Below are positions 36,968 through 47,944 of a stretch of DNA of 64,000 nt, piece by piece. The translations under genes and the position numbers were made by a program. The notes under the pieces are model-generated. The model searched no databases. It saw only the letters and a list, made by a program, of their open reading frames with translations, and was not told the origin of the DNA. This DNA is from Lytechinus pictus (Eukaryota; Echinodermata; Echinoidea; Temnopleuroida; Toxopneustidae): the NCBI RefSeq assembly GCF_037042905.1, contig NC_087247.1, forward strand, positions 45,252,420-45,316,419. The letters are read 5' to 3'. Numbering within the stretch: the stretch's first letter is position 1; every line of letters starts with the position of its first letter.

Positions 36968-37793
36968 AGGACAAATTTACCCCCAACAAAAAGTTGATTT
37001 GAATAAAAAGAGAAAAATCCAACTAGCATATTGAAAATTTCCTCAAAATCAGATGTAGAATAAGAAAGTTATGACATTTAAAAGTTGCTTAATTTCACAA
37101 AATGCACATTCTGGCCTGTATGCAATTGAGGGGACTGATGACATCACTAATTAATTTGTATTTTGCTATGTGAATTTATTCTAATTTCAATAATAATAAT
37201 AATCAGTTCTTTTATAGCGCATAACACATAGCAACGCATGTCCCTATGCACTTGGATGAAATTAAGGAAAGAAATTAGAAAGTAAGTAAAGAGTGTTGGG
37301 CACTGAATTCATTACAAGTTATACATATACTTTTTTAGGGAAGTCTTAAACTTATCTAAATCATGAATATTTCTCATATAATTAGGAAGTGCATTCCATA
37401 AGATGGAAGAGGCATGTGCAAATGAGCGCTCACCATATGTTTTGGTAACAATGAGAGGAATAGCGAACAGCTGCTTTCTGCTTGATCTTAGAGTTTTGTG
37501 AAACCAAATTTTTTATTCCTCCCTGAACATGTGGAATAACCTTTGTTTTAACATTTCATGGTTCAGTCATATCTGTAAAAATTGTAAAATCTGTAAAAAA
37601 TGAAATATTGTAGAGAGGGATATCACTGATATTTTTACTGTATGTCACTGAGTTGTGCATGTATTTATAAATGAAACTTTAAAATTTCACATCTTTCTCA
37701 TTTTACATCTGATTTTGATGAAATTTTCAGCCTTATGCTTGTTTGATTTTTCTCTATTGATTCAAAACAACATTTCAGGAGGTGAACTTGACC
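36968..37793. mobile_element. Second, older copy of the AGGACAAGTCC MITE, interrupted
   Basis: Left arm AGGACAAATTTACCCCCAAC with AAAAAGTTGATTTGAATAAA, and the right arm ending GGTGAACTTGACCT before TTAA (37794-37797), match the copy at 18255-18888 in order and orientation. About 310 bp of unrelated sequence (37188-37500) interrupts it. Confidence 0.7.
37188..37505 (-). repeat. Inserted retroelement 3'-end fragment, antisense
   Basis: Begins (AAT)n then CAGTTCTTTTATAGCGC, the complement of a GCGCTATAAAAGAACTG + (ATT)n tail. GCGCTATA-type ends with a short repeat tail are typical of L2/CR1-like LINEs and dependent SINEs; compare 51740-51833. Confidence 0.5.
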
Positions 37794-38589
37794 TTAAAAC
37801 ACTGATGCTTATTGAAGTTTGTTTAGCAGAGAAGACTGCTAGGGGCATACCATTATTTTAAATACGAGATTATCTGTAATAGTCTGAAGAAAGAACTGAT
37901 CATCATATCTTTGTGACCTTGCATGTTTTGTCAATTGATATATTGTCACCTTCAATAGATTCAGCTGACAGCTTGCACGACTTGAAATAGAATTTAGAAA
38001 TTTATTAAACATTTTGGTTGATTTATTAAATTTATAGATTTTTCAAGGACTGTACATGTACATGTGCATGTTGGTATACATGTATGTGTCAGTGCGTCAG
38101 GTCTGTTTCATTTCCTGACCTTACAATTTTTTTTTTAATTATGTTTTTATTGATATAAATCAAAGTCAATTACAAAAATTACAAATGATGATAAAGTGAT
38201 AACAAATCGCATAAACGCAAAAGGTTACACAAATAAAATAAAAACAACTAGAATTTTAATTCGTCATGAGGACGAATTAGGTGATCTGTCTCTGATTTCA
38301 TGATCAGGAAGACAATCAGCATTGTTATTGAGATCAATATGATCATCATGAGGAAAACTGAACTTCTCTTACGAAAAGAACGTGTTGAATACTCTTGAAA
38401 AGGAAGAAATGAGAAAATTTGGAAAATCGGTGTAAATGATACACATGGTACATGTACATGTTATATTAAAAGGATTTTTTAAACTATTTTATTGTGCAAT
38501 GTTTTAACTTATATACCTTGTAATGGTCATGAAGGACCATTTGTGAAATGTTGAAAAGAAAAAAAAAAAAAAAAAAAAAAATGTTCATC

Positions 38590-38635
38590 CCGAGGTTCCA
38601 ACCCTCGACCTTAGGATTGCAAGTCTGATGCCTTA
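38590..38635 (-). repeat. tRNA-like (SINE or pseudogene) 3' half, split by Harbinger
   Basis: On the minus strand the Harbinger flanks read TAGCTCAGTTGG (A box, about 43191-43210) and, on the other side, CAGACTTGCAATCC (anticodon TGC, Ala-like) and GGGTTGGAACC (B box with one change), then a T run of over 20 (38561-38582 as A on +). The anticodon stem pairs poorly, so it was not a working tRNA. Harbinger entered its D-loop at TTA. Confidence 0.55.
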
Positions 38636-39112
38636 AGCCCCTTTCACAATTGGCGCCTCACTCGTGCGATAATTTTTTTTTTCGAAAATATTTTTTCCGT
38701 CCTGTTGTAGAAGTGTTGTCTTTGAGTCGCAAGCAATATATAAAATCGTACGAGAGGTGAACGACCACTGCACCAGGATACAACAGTCGTGAGACGTAAT
38801 CGTGCGATTATTTTCATGTTTCCGGGTGCAACAGTCGTACAACGGCTGCAACGGTTGAACGATGATGCGACCAAGTCGCACGACATATGCGTTTTGTAGC
38901 GCCATATGTCGCGCGACCTAGCGACCCGTTGTACGACTACTACAACCGATCGTAGAAGGCTACGACCCATTGTGCGACACACCGCACCACCTGTCGCGCG
39001 AGGTGTTGGCCTATAAATACGACATGCGATGCGACTTTCTTCATTACAACCGCTGATGCCTGACGAGACGCTGCTACAGTGAACAAGACACAACCAAAAT
39101 ACAAGCATCGGC

Positions 39113-40505
39113 ATGGCCCCAAAGAAGTCAAGGAAAAAGAGGAAAAATCAGCCTGATGAGGAGGAATGGCCCCAGCCTATACCCGTGGCCGAGGAGAAAG
39201 CTACTGCTTCTGTCATAGCTTGTGATGAGGGTGATGAATTTGGTGAAGCCCAGACCGAGGATGATGAAATGCTGCAGGAAGGGGGCCAAGATCCACCAGC
39301 CGCCGCCAGTGATGAGAACAACGTGACAGATGGCCATGCTACCTGCGGTATCACCAAAGCCATGGAGCAGGAGCTGGCCGAGTTTTTCGCTGACAATGAG
39401 TTCATCTACGACAAGAGCAAGGTGGACTTCAAAAACTCTCAGAAGAAGGAGCGCAAGTACATGGAGATGGCGGAAAAGCTGGGAGTCACCGGTAAGTAGT
39501 AGCTGAAAAATATGCACATTCCGATTTATTGATGATGTTTATTAGTTAAACATGCCAATTTTTTGGATGTTGACTAATTTCTTGCTTCTACATTTTGTAT
39601 ATTTTCAGTGGCCGACATCAGACTATGGTATAAAAGCCAGAGGACCATCCTGGGGAAGATGAAGACCGCTGGAAAGAAGAGTGGTCAGAAGGCCATCGTC
39701 CTTACCCCCAGGCAGAGATGGGTCAATAACAACCTTGGTTTTCTGACGAAGCACATAGTCCATCGGTCACAGGGCTGCCAACTGGGCCACCTCAGTGGCC
39801 GAATTACTGAAGCCGCCTCCGACGAAGAGGGTTTAGATGAGGAGGGTCCAGATGCCAGCCAAGCACCCAGCTCCAACCAAGTCTCCAGCCAGGGGGCTGC
39901 ACCTCCCAAGAAGAGGCAAAAGAGGGGGTCGCCCACCGATGTGGACAAGGCCCTCCTGGAATTCATCAGAACATCCACCGAGCAGACGGCCATCCGGAGC
40001 CAGGTGGATGCGGCACTCACCCAAGGCGCTGACGAGAGGCAGGCCTGGCTAGAATGGATGCTGCAGGCCGTCCGCCCACTCCCAAGACCCCTCTGGCGGC
40101 CGAGAGTTCACCAGGGACACTTTCAACTTGGTGAGCCGCTACCAGGATCGGGCGGACCACCTTTCCACCACCCCAGTATCTCGCCCCAGCACTCCCCAGA
40201 TGATCCAGCCACTCAGGCCTCAGTCAGCGCCGATCGGCTTCGCCCAGGACGCTCCACCTGCTTCCTTCCTTGGGATGCTCGGGCCAAGCAGCACCTGGAC
40301 CCCTCAGAACCCTCAGGGAGGATTTCAGCAGCCCAATTTACAGGCCCCCTTCCAGCAGCAGCGTGCCCCCTTCCAGCAGCAGCACCCCCACTTCCAGCAA
40401 AAACAGCAGGCCCCCTTTCAGCAGCAGCAGCAAGGAGGCAGCAACAGCGCCAACACATCAATCATCACCCAGTTGAACTTGTCAGATGAAGAAGATGAAC
40501 AGTGA
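39113..40505 (+). CDS. Harbinger MADF-domain DNA-binding protein, two exons, likely frameshifted
   Basis: Exon 1 is 39113-39491 (donor G|GTAAGT), exon 2 starts at 39609 (TTTTCAG). Joined, residues about 85-150 form a MADF domain: EQELAEFFADNEFIYDKSKV, the stretch KYMEMAEKLGVT and, across the junction, VADIRLWYKSQRTILGKM. MADF is a Myb/SANT-like three-helix DNA-binding fold; in Harbinger elements the partner protein brings transposase to the ends and into the nucleus. Exon 2 in the domain frame ends at 40489 in Arg/Pro-rich text. The frame one base on, ending at 40505, is Gln-rich and finishes NLSDEEDEQ, and that ending is kept in the duplicated copy at 40897, so I infer a one-base frameshift around 40060-40125. 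Confidence 0.8.
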
Positions 40506-41382
40506 ACTTTTGTTAGGATTGTTTTTATTGTTACTTGACGAACTCTCTCAACTCAAATTATAATTTGACTATTTTGGAACATTTATTTCAAACTTTTTTA
40601 AACATTTACTCGGTGAATAGAATTCATTTTCGTTAACAAAATGTCTTGGAAAAAATATATAATTTTTAAAACAACATGATTAATGACAATATAAAATTTG
40701 TTATATCTGTACATCTTTTTTATTCTCATAAATCACGTTTTTTCAAAAATGTTCTTTTTTTTTTTTCAAATACATGCTATTAAAGGAGAATCAACGTTTA
40801 TTATTTCAAACATTTCATTGTCAAATAAATTTTTGTTTAAAATAAATGTTGACATGATCATTCATTTCTTCTTTGAAATGATTCATTCCACTAAATCAAG
40901 GAGGCAGCAACAGCGCCGTCACATCAATCATCATCCATTTGAACTTGTTATACTTGTCAAATAAAGAAAATGAACAGTGAACTTTTGTTTGGATTGTTAT
41001 TGTTACTTGATGAACTCTCTCAATTCAACTTACAACTGACCCATTTTGGAACATTTATTTCAAACTTTATTTTAAACATTAACATGGTCAATAAAATTAA
41101 TTATCGTTAATAAAATGTCTTTGAAAAATATATATCATGTTTAAAACAACATGATTGATGACAAAAGAAAATATGTTATATCTGTACATCTTTTTTATTC
41201 TCATAAATCACATTTTTTCAAACATGTTCTCCTTCATTATTTTATTTCGAACACATGTTATTAAGGAGAGTTAACTTTTTAAATTTCAAACTACCTTTCG
41301 ATGTAAAAGTAATGTATGTTTAAAATAACTGTTGACATGGTCATTCATTTCTACTTTGAAATGATTCATTCCACAAAATCAT
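40431..41382. repeat. Tandem duplication of the 3' end of the MADF gene
   Basis: 40431-40896 and 40897-41382 are two diverged direct copies. Both start CAAGGAGGCAGCAACAGCGC, include the last codons (ending GAACAGTGA) and share the downstream untranslated DNA. The second copy is non-coding relic. Confidence 0.8.
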
Positions 41383-41452
41383 GATCGAAGTTTACATGCC
41401 ATTTTTATGGCAGAGTCTGTGCTGTATCCCAAGTAGTGCGCCAAGTGGCAGT

Positions 41453-42754
41453 CTATATCATGTGTTGTTGCCAGGGCAGGCTTCCAACTGGACTGTTGTA
41501 GTAGTGCTTCAGGTAAGTTCTCAGCTTCTTGCCCTCTTTGTTTGCCTGGTAGCCTCCGCCAACTCGTTCAACATCCTGCAGAACTGCTGCGTTTCTTCGT
41601 GCCCCAGGGATGTGGTTGCCCAACTCATCTTCATGGTCAACGTCAATGTTCTGAAGCCCAGGAAAACGATCTCTCATTAGGTTGTGGAGGCACATGCAGG
41701 CCATAATGACTGTCCTGGCTTTTTCTGGATCAAGCTGTAGGGTACTCAACAAGCATCTCCAGCGATGGGCAAGGATGCCAAAGCTGTTCTCCACCACACG
41801 GCGAGCCCTCGAGAGACGGTAGTTGAAGATTCTCTCCTCGTCGGTCTGCTCACGGTTGGAGTACGGCTTCTGCATCCATGTCCTGAGAGGGAAGGCGTCG
41901 TCCCCAATTAAGAAGTAAGGGGTGTCTCGGTCATCATCTGGCAGGGGCTCTGGATCTGGCAGGCCAAGAGTACCATTCTCCAGTCCACGTCTCAGCGGGC
42001 TGTGGTTGAAGACCTGGGCATCCGATGATGAACCGGGATTACCAACGTCAGCCCAGAGGAACTTGTAATTGCCATCAACTAGGGCCAAGAGGATGAGGCT
42101 GTAGAAACCCTTGTAGTTGTAATAGATCGTACCAGAGCCTGGTGGATTTCTGATGGCCACGTGTTTTCCGTCCAAGGCTCCGCAGACATGATGAAAGTTC
42201 CATCTGTCAGCGTAAGTCCGTGCCACTTTTCTCCATTCATCTGGGGTAGTTGGACAGGAAAATACTTCATCTTGGTATTCACTGATGATGGCCTGGCACA
42301 CCTCTGGTATAAACAGAGAGATGGTATTATGGGCAACACGGAAGGCATACTGCAGGGTTTTGTAGCTGTTGCCGGTCGCAAGATATCTCAAGGTGATGGC
42401 CAGTTTGAGCCCAGGATCCAGTGGCTGCCGGTAGCGATAGGACTTCTCTATCCTCGGAGTGATGCGCTGCAACAGTTCAAGGAACGTTTCTGGTGGCATC
42501 CTCATGTAGTTCAGGAAGTCACCCTGACATTCTCTCTGCAACTCCGTCATCAGATTATCATACTGTCCAAACAGCACACGTCTCTCAATCCAGGGTTTGA
42601 CCCACCACCTTCTTCTTTGCCTTGCATGTCTTTGACGTCTACGGATGAGTAAGGCCATCAATATGACATGTCTGTCTTGAACGTTTTGGATTTGCCTTCT
42701 CAGACTTAGCAAATGCAAGAGCCTCCCATGAGCTATTGGTCGAGCAGCAGCCAT
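41453..42754 (-). CDS. Harbinger DDE transposase (HARBI1-like), intact
   Basis: A single exon of 433 residues, within the usual size for this family. Residues about 85-160 hold the helix-turn-helix-type region (MPPETFLELLQRITP ... LAITLRYLATGNSYKTLQYA). The catalytic DDE_Tnp_4 domain follows: Asp195 in GALDGKHV, Asp236 in WADVGNPGSSSD and Glu322 in RRVVENSFGIL, plus the conserved GDDAFPL (284-290) and CMCLHNLM (353-360). It cuts out the element and inserts it at TTA/TAA-type sites. The Arg-rich N-terminus (38-59) could bind DNA or direct nuclear import. No stop or frameshift is visible, so it may be active. It converges on the MADF gene, whose product family is its usual partner. Confidence 0.95.
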   Translation of the reverse strand: MAAARPIAHGRLLHLLSLRRQIQNVQDRHVILMALLIRRRQRHARQRRRWWVKPWIERRVLFGQYDNLMTELQRECQGDFLNYMRMPPETFLELLQRITPRIEKSYRYRQPLDPGLKLAITLRYLATGNSYKTLQYAFRVAHNTISLFIPEVCQAIISEYQDEVFSCPTTPDEWRKVARTYADRWNFHHVCGALDGKHVAIRNPPGSGTIYYNYKGFYSLILLALVDGNYKFLWADVGNPGSSSDAQVFNHSPLRRGLENGTLGLPDPEPLPDDDRDTPYFLIGDDAFPLRTWMQKPYSNREQTDEERIFNYRLSRARRVVENSFGILAHRWRCLLSTLQLDPEKARTVIMACMCLHNLMRDRFPGLQNIDVDHEDELGNHIPGARRNAAVLQDVERVGGGYQANKEGKKLRTYLKHYYNSPVGSLPWQQHMI

Positions 42755-43186
42755 GTTTACAATATGGATGGTCCAGACATTTGGGATGAAAGCTCAGGAG
42801 TTCTCGAGCTTATATTGGGGGTGAAAAAAAATCGTACAACGTTGCAAAGGGGGCAAGACAGGTCTTCCAATAGTCTTAGGGTGGTACAACGGACTCGTAC
42901 GACAGGATGCATCATCGTACGACATGAAAATACTCGTGCAACACTCGTTCGGGGTCTTACGAGTGCGTGCAAAGTCGCACAACACTCGTACTGCCTGTCG
43001 TGCAATTATTTTTCATCGCGTCAGTCGCTCAAAATATCGGAGCAGCACGGTTTTTTTTCCCGACCGAGATGCGACCATTTTGTCGCATCTGGATCGTACA
43101 ATAAGTGGTACAACGGCTACAACGGGAAAAATTTCGAGTCGCAAGCCGTTGTAGTCTGTTTGGCAACAATTGTGAAAGGGGCTTTA

Positions 43187-44512
43187 CCAACTGAGCTACA
43201 CTATTTTCCATAGACTAATACACATAAGCACTATTTCCCATAGACTTTACACATAGCAAATTGAGAGGATCTCAAATCCAATTTTGCAAGAGAAATGCGG
43301 GCATGATCCCGGCATCTGATCGGAAAATGGAGAACACATTTACGATAGCTTACAATCTCAGCTACAACATACTCCAAGCTCAGAGAAAACCGACAAACAG
43401 AAATGGAGATATAGCTCGCGAAATAGAGGAATGTAAAATCCAGTTTTGAGAAAAAGTCATTTCCCATAGAGATTGCACACAAAATGAGCGAAAATGACAT
43501 GCCTCTATAACTTGCCATTTTTTAGGATGATTCGTTCCTTTAAATGTTAATATAGCCATTACATTAGAAAGAATATGTTTTCAGCTACAACATGTAACAA
43601 AACTTGGCGAAAATTGACCAATATTTACGGAGTTAGAGTCAAATTTGCATAATTGTGATGACGTCATAAGTAGCAAAATGGGAATTTTGAGTTCCGACGC
43701 CAGTTTGATGACGTCATGATAAATTTTCGGGTCAAATGTGACATGAAATCATATCTCCCATCCACACTCTATTCGAATATGAAAAAAAAAATTGGGGGTC
43801 AACGGACTACCTGAAGAGCTATAATGAGTTTTGTATAGGCATGTTTTTGCACATATATTGTCAATGGTTAGTGCGCGCGCGCGTGCTTGCTGTAAACTTT
43901 GATGGAGGCTAATTTCGTTATTACTAGTCGTAGAAGGTTGATCAAGGTATCAAATTATTCAGAATTATATTATCAATGCATTGATATTTAAAAAAATGAC
44001 GATCCTATGTTGTATAGTGCCGTTACGCGCGAAAACGCGCGCGTAACCGTGCGCGCGCGCAATTTTCTGAAATGCTTAAAATGACCTGATTCGTACTTTA
44101 CTTTGGTCAAAAAGTGATTTTGAGCATTTTAAAATTATGACGCGCGCGTACGCGCACGTCGTGACCTTTACATGACCTTTGATGACATGGACAGTTGACC
44201 CTTGACCTGAAGTTGATGTGATGTAAATATTGTTAATTTTTGAATTGATAATGAAGATATGATTGAAACTGTGATTTTACAAAATGGCGTCTAGATGACG
44301 TCATGATGACCTTTTGACCTTAAACTTGCTTTATACACATCACATGATAGGTCCCCATATCTGATGATATTTTGAAGATAATTGATGGTGTAGATTTGGA
44401 GATTCTGTGCTAACAAGAAAAGGGCGGAAAATAAAAATAAATAATAAATAAATAAAAAAGAAAATTCGTACGAAATCAAGAGTTGATCTGTCGATTGACA
44501 GATCACCTAATG
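43187..44512. repeat. Interspersed repeat with (CG)n-rich alternating tracts
   Basis: No protein. Notable are alternating CG/TG runs: GTGCGCGCGCGCGTGC near 43871, a palindromic ACGCGCGAAAACGCGCGCGT near 44024, GTGCGCGCGCGC near 44049, and GACGCGCGCGTACGCGCACG near 44140. TGACGTCA(T) words recur. 43229-43530 also carries TTTCCCATAGA phrases three times. Confidence 0.55.
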
Positions 44513-44897
44513 ATAAATTGATTTTGATTCAACCCCGACCCCCTTCCCCCCAAAAAAGGTGATGCGGCAAAGTGATGACCTAATATCAGTTATATCAAAC
44601 AGATATCAGCTCCAAATACATTGTATTTGCTTCAATTTGTGTTCCTATACCTCAAAAAATCTTAACACTGAATTCATGTTATTTAGTATATTAGGTTTAT
44701 GATAAACCACCACTTTGAAATGACTCCATCCAGGTTAATCTACATGTACAAATGTATTCACTCCTCTCTGTTTTTTTTTCAATCTCACTTAAATAAACAA
44801 TCTTTTAGTCTGTTTCTCTCTCTCTCTCTTGCTTTCTCAACCTCCCTTCCTATGTCAAAACCCTTCCTACATGTACATGTGGGTGATGCAAGAAGTA

Positions 44898-46606
44898 GCC
44901 TAAAAGTAGGAGTGGGCTATAAATGGGTGATTATTGGTTTTACTGTGGGAACAGTTTTTTTGTGTTCCTTTTACCTTATCTCAACATGAAATGACAATAT
45001 TTTTTGTCTCGGGTCCGAGAAAAAAGTGTGCCGGGCCAAAATCCAAAATGGCCGCCAAACCCCCCCTTTTGGCCACAACTTTTTTATTTGGTGGTCAATT
45101 TCTCTGGTTTTGGTGTCTATTCATATGTTTTGGGGGGCAGGCAATTTGTTTTTCCTATAATAAGTACTTTTAAACCATTATTTGTAGAGTTAAAAGGTAA
45201 TTATACCTAAATTTTCCCATTTTTGTAGCCTTTTTTCAGCCAAAAAGTGGGTTTTATCATCCTGGGGTTCTGGGATATTAGATGGTACGAGGTCAACAAT
45301 AGCAAGCAGCTTCGTGTAGCTATATTGCTTTTATTCCTCCACTTTGGGTTTTACGTATATTCGTGAAATATATCTTATCAAATAAAAGAAAATGTAATTT
45401 ATCCATAGGGGCTATACGGTGTACAATGCACTGTACATACTACACTGCATATATCCATGCATTGACCACCATGGCATATGACAAGGCCTGTATATAAACT
45501 ATAGTGTCATAGAAATGAGCTTCAAAGGTTTAGAATTAGATTGTGAATTTGATTCCTTGTCAGCTGATGTACATGGTGAAACCAGCAACGTAAATTACAC
45601 TTACATGTAAATATCACATACACATATACGTACATCACATTTTTAGCCATATCTTCTTCATTTGGAGGTTTTTTTTTTACCTGGTTCTGGTGTCTAACTG
45701 GCCTATGTTTATAGGGTCAGGTAACTACTAGTATCATGGTAACGCTGATCAACAGCCAATCAGAATAAAGGATTGCATGCAAGTTACCATTAAGTTAAGT
45801 TAACATAATGGTAAATTTTTATGCAACGGGACCCAGAATAGCTACAGTGTAAATTACCTCTCTCCGCCCCCTAAATTAGCATATTTGACAAAACATGTCC
45901 TCAATTTCTGAGACAAAACATAACTTAAATTTCTGAAGCATCTAATTCTAAACCTGAGAGCTCATTTCTATGACACTATAGTTTATACAAGCCTTGTTAT
46001 CTGTCATGGTGGCCAATGCATTTATGCAGTGCAGTATGTATGTACAGTACATTGTACATATGTATACTGTATAGCCCCAATGGATAATTGACATTTTTTT
46101 ATTTAATAAGATATATTTCACAAATATCCGTAAAACCCAAAGTGGAGGAATAAAAGCAATATAGCTATATGAAGCTGCTTGCTATTGTTGACCTCGTACC
46201 ATCTAATATCCCAGAACCCCAGGATGATAAAACCTACTTTTTGGCTGAAAAAAGGCTACAAAAATGGGAAAATTTAGGTATAATTACCTTTTAACTCTAC
46301 AAATAATGGTTTAAAAGTACTTATTATAGGAAAAACAAATTGCCTGCCCCCAAAAACATATGAATAGACACCAAAACCAGAGAAATTGACCACCAAATAA
46401 AAAAGTTGTGGCCAAAACTGTGATTTTTGGGGTTTTGGCGGCCATTTTGGATTTTGGCCAGGCACACTTTTTTCTCGGACCCGAGACAAAAAATATTGTC
46501 ATTTCATGTTGAGATACATTACAAGGAATAAAAAAAAACTGTTGTCATATTGAAATTACAAAAAAAGTATTTTTGACCCATGTATAGCCCACTCCTACTA
46601 AAAGGC
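44898..46606. repeat. 1.7-kb near-perfect palindrome (long inverted repeat)
   Basis: Arms 44898-45535 and about 45960-46606 are reverse complements over some 640 bp with few differences; the spacer is about 420 bp. Ends are GCCTAAAAGTAGGAGTGGGC and its near complement. Both arms contain the same ~70-codon frame (beginning MSRVREKSVPGQNPKWPP; 45004-45210 on +, 46274-46489 on -), which differs by a 9-base in-frame change. No known domain is seen in it, so it is probably incidental. Likely a foldback element or recent inverted duplication. Confidence 0.85.
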
Positions 46607-47944
46607 ATCTTCAAGTGTTATGACTCTGCTGACAGGTCATGTGCGACAACAGTTACTGCTCTAGTGATATAGCCTGTCTGAGCATAAATTACCATCTACA
46701 TTGTTGTACCTGTTGTGTATTAACTTCTACCAAATATGCTACATGTACATGTGCATGATATAATTATTTTTAAAGAGAATACACCTGTAGGCGAAATTGT
46801 TCAATACCCTTATATTTCATAAATGTAGGCCTACATTAAATTTTGGGATGTACAGTACATACATGTATTGTACACACTGATTCATTTTGCTTGCCATACT
46901 TTGTCAAATAAAGATAGTTAATTTCCATTCATGTACATGTATGGTTATCCCTGCAAATGAGATCCAAAACTCATGAACGTGCTGAGTTTAAAAGTCGCAA
47001 ATCAGTGAATAATTATACTTGTATGGCATCGCAGTTGGAACATTATTTTTTTTTATGCTGTAGTTACAAGTACAAAAAGTCTTTTTTTTTTACAAAGGAC
47101 TTCACAGAATGTGTTCGTCGAGGAATTTTCTCTTACATGTACATGTACATGTATGATAAAAAATGATCATCAAACTTGTTTGGCAAAATTTTTCCCCTGC
47201 AAAATTAAAATATCTGTATGCTAAACATTAACTCTATACATGTGAGCAACTGAGCATGTACATGATATTGCTGCGTATTATTAAAGACTAAAATATATTT
47301 TCACATGAACACTAAAGTGATATTTTCAAAATAAACAAACTGATGGTACTGTTACTTAGTGCTCTCCTAATTTTGCATCAAAGTTTTGTTATGTTGTGAG
47401 AGATAGACTCTACATACAGTACATACATGTATGTATGTACATTTGAACTTACACTTTTTTGTCCACGTTAAAACTAAAAGACAGGTTTATCCTTCATGCT
47501 GTATGCAGAATATCTAGACTGACTATTGTATCTACCTTCAGTTGACATTTTGAAATTTATTGAGAACCTACATTGAGGATAATCCATTATCTGTCAAATT
47601 AATTTGATTTACGTACATACATGTACATGTGTTTCCTGATGGACTGTGTGTCACGTGTTGCAGCCATTGCCACAAGCATTGTGCATTGAATTACATACTG
47701 TAAGAGTTGACTTTTTGTATTAATTGCACAGTATCTATGGATGTTTCATATGTAGGCCTACAGTGTACATGTTTGTGTATATTGATACATTTTTGTTGAA
47801 GCGTTTATTTTTGCAATAATTCCTTGTTTATTTGTTACATAATATACCAAGTATCAAGCGCAGTTGCACATACATGTACGTGCGCTATATACATGTACAT
47901 GTAAATGGACATATTGTTTCATGCATACTCAGTCATATTATGGT
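46607..47944. other. Intron 2 DNA rich in ACATGT palindromes; no gene
   Basis: Runs of ACATGTACATGT occur near 46741, 46930, 47136, 47616, 47874 and 47891. A small G/A-rich stretch and AT-rich spacer make up the rest. Confidence 0.4.

Larger units (their letters stand above)
38636..43183. mobile_element. Complete Harbinger (PIF/Harbinger) DNA transposon
   Basis: 4548 bp. Ends AGCCCCTTTCACAATTG are perfect 17-bp inverted repeats, flanked by the 3-bp duplication TTA (38633-38635, 43184-43186), as expected for this superfamily. It carries a DDE transposase (41453-42754, minus) and a MADF-domain DNA-binding protein (39113-40505, plus), arranged tail to tail. The subterminal 300-400 bp at each end are dense in GTCGTACGA/GTTGCACGA-like words in both orientations. 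The same ends bound the MITE at 22449-23623. Confidence 0.93.
38276..44512. repeat. Inverted 15-mer ends bracketing the Harbinger insertion
   Basis: ATTAGGTGATCTGTC at 38276-38290 and GACAGATCACCTAAT at 44498-44512 are exact complements; a TGATTTC word just inside the left copy is also mirrored on the right. Without the Harbinger (38636-43183) and one TTA, the bracketed DNA is about 1.7 kb. They may be the ends of an older host element, or two members of one family in opposite orientation. Confidence 0.35.

Noticed and set aside
38644-39131. Minus-strand frames over the Harbinger left end
   Set aside because: They read through the subterminal repeats and over the start of the MADF gene; Cys/Arg-rich composition comes from the repeated words.
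39128-39517. Long minus-strand frames opposite MADF exon 1
   Set aside because: Shadow of the real exon, which has the MADF signature and proper splice sites.
42713-43213. 166-residue plus-strand frame over the Harbinger right end
   Set aside because: Antisense to the transposase start and then through the subterminal repeat zone; no domain.
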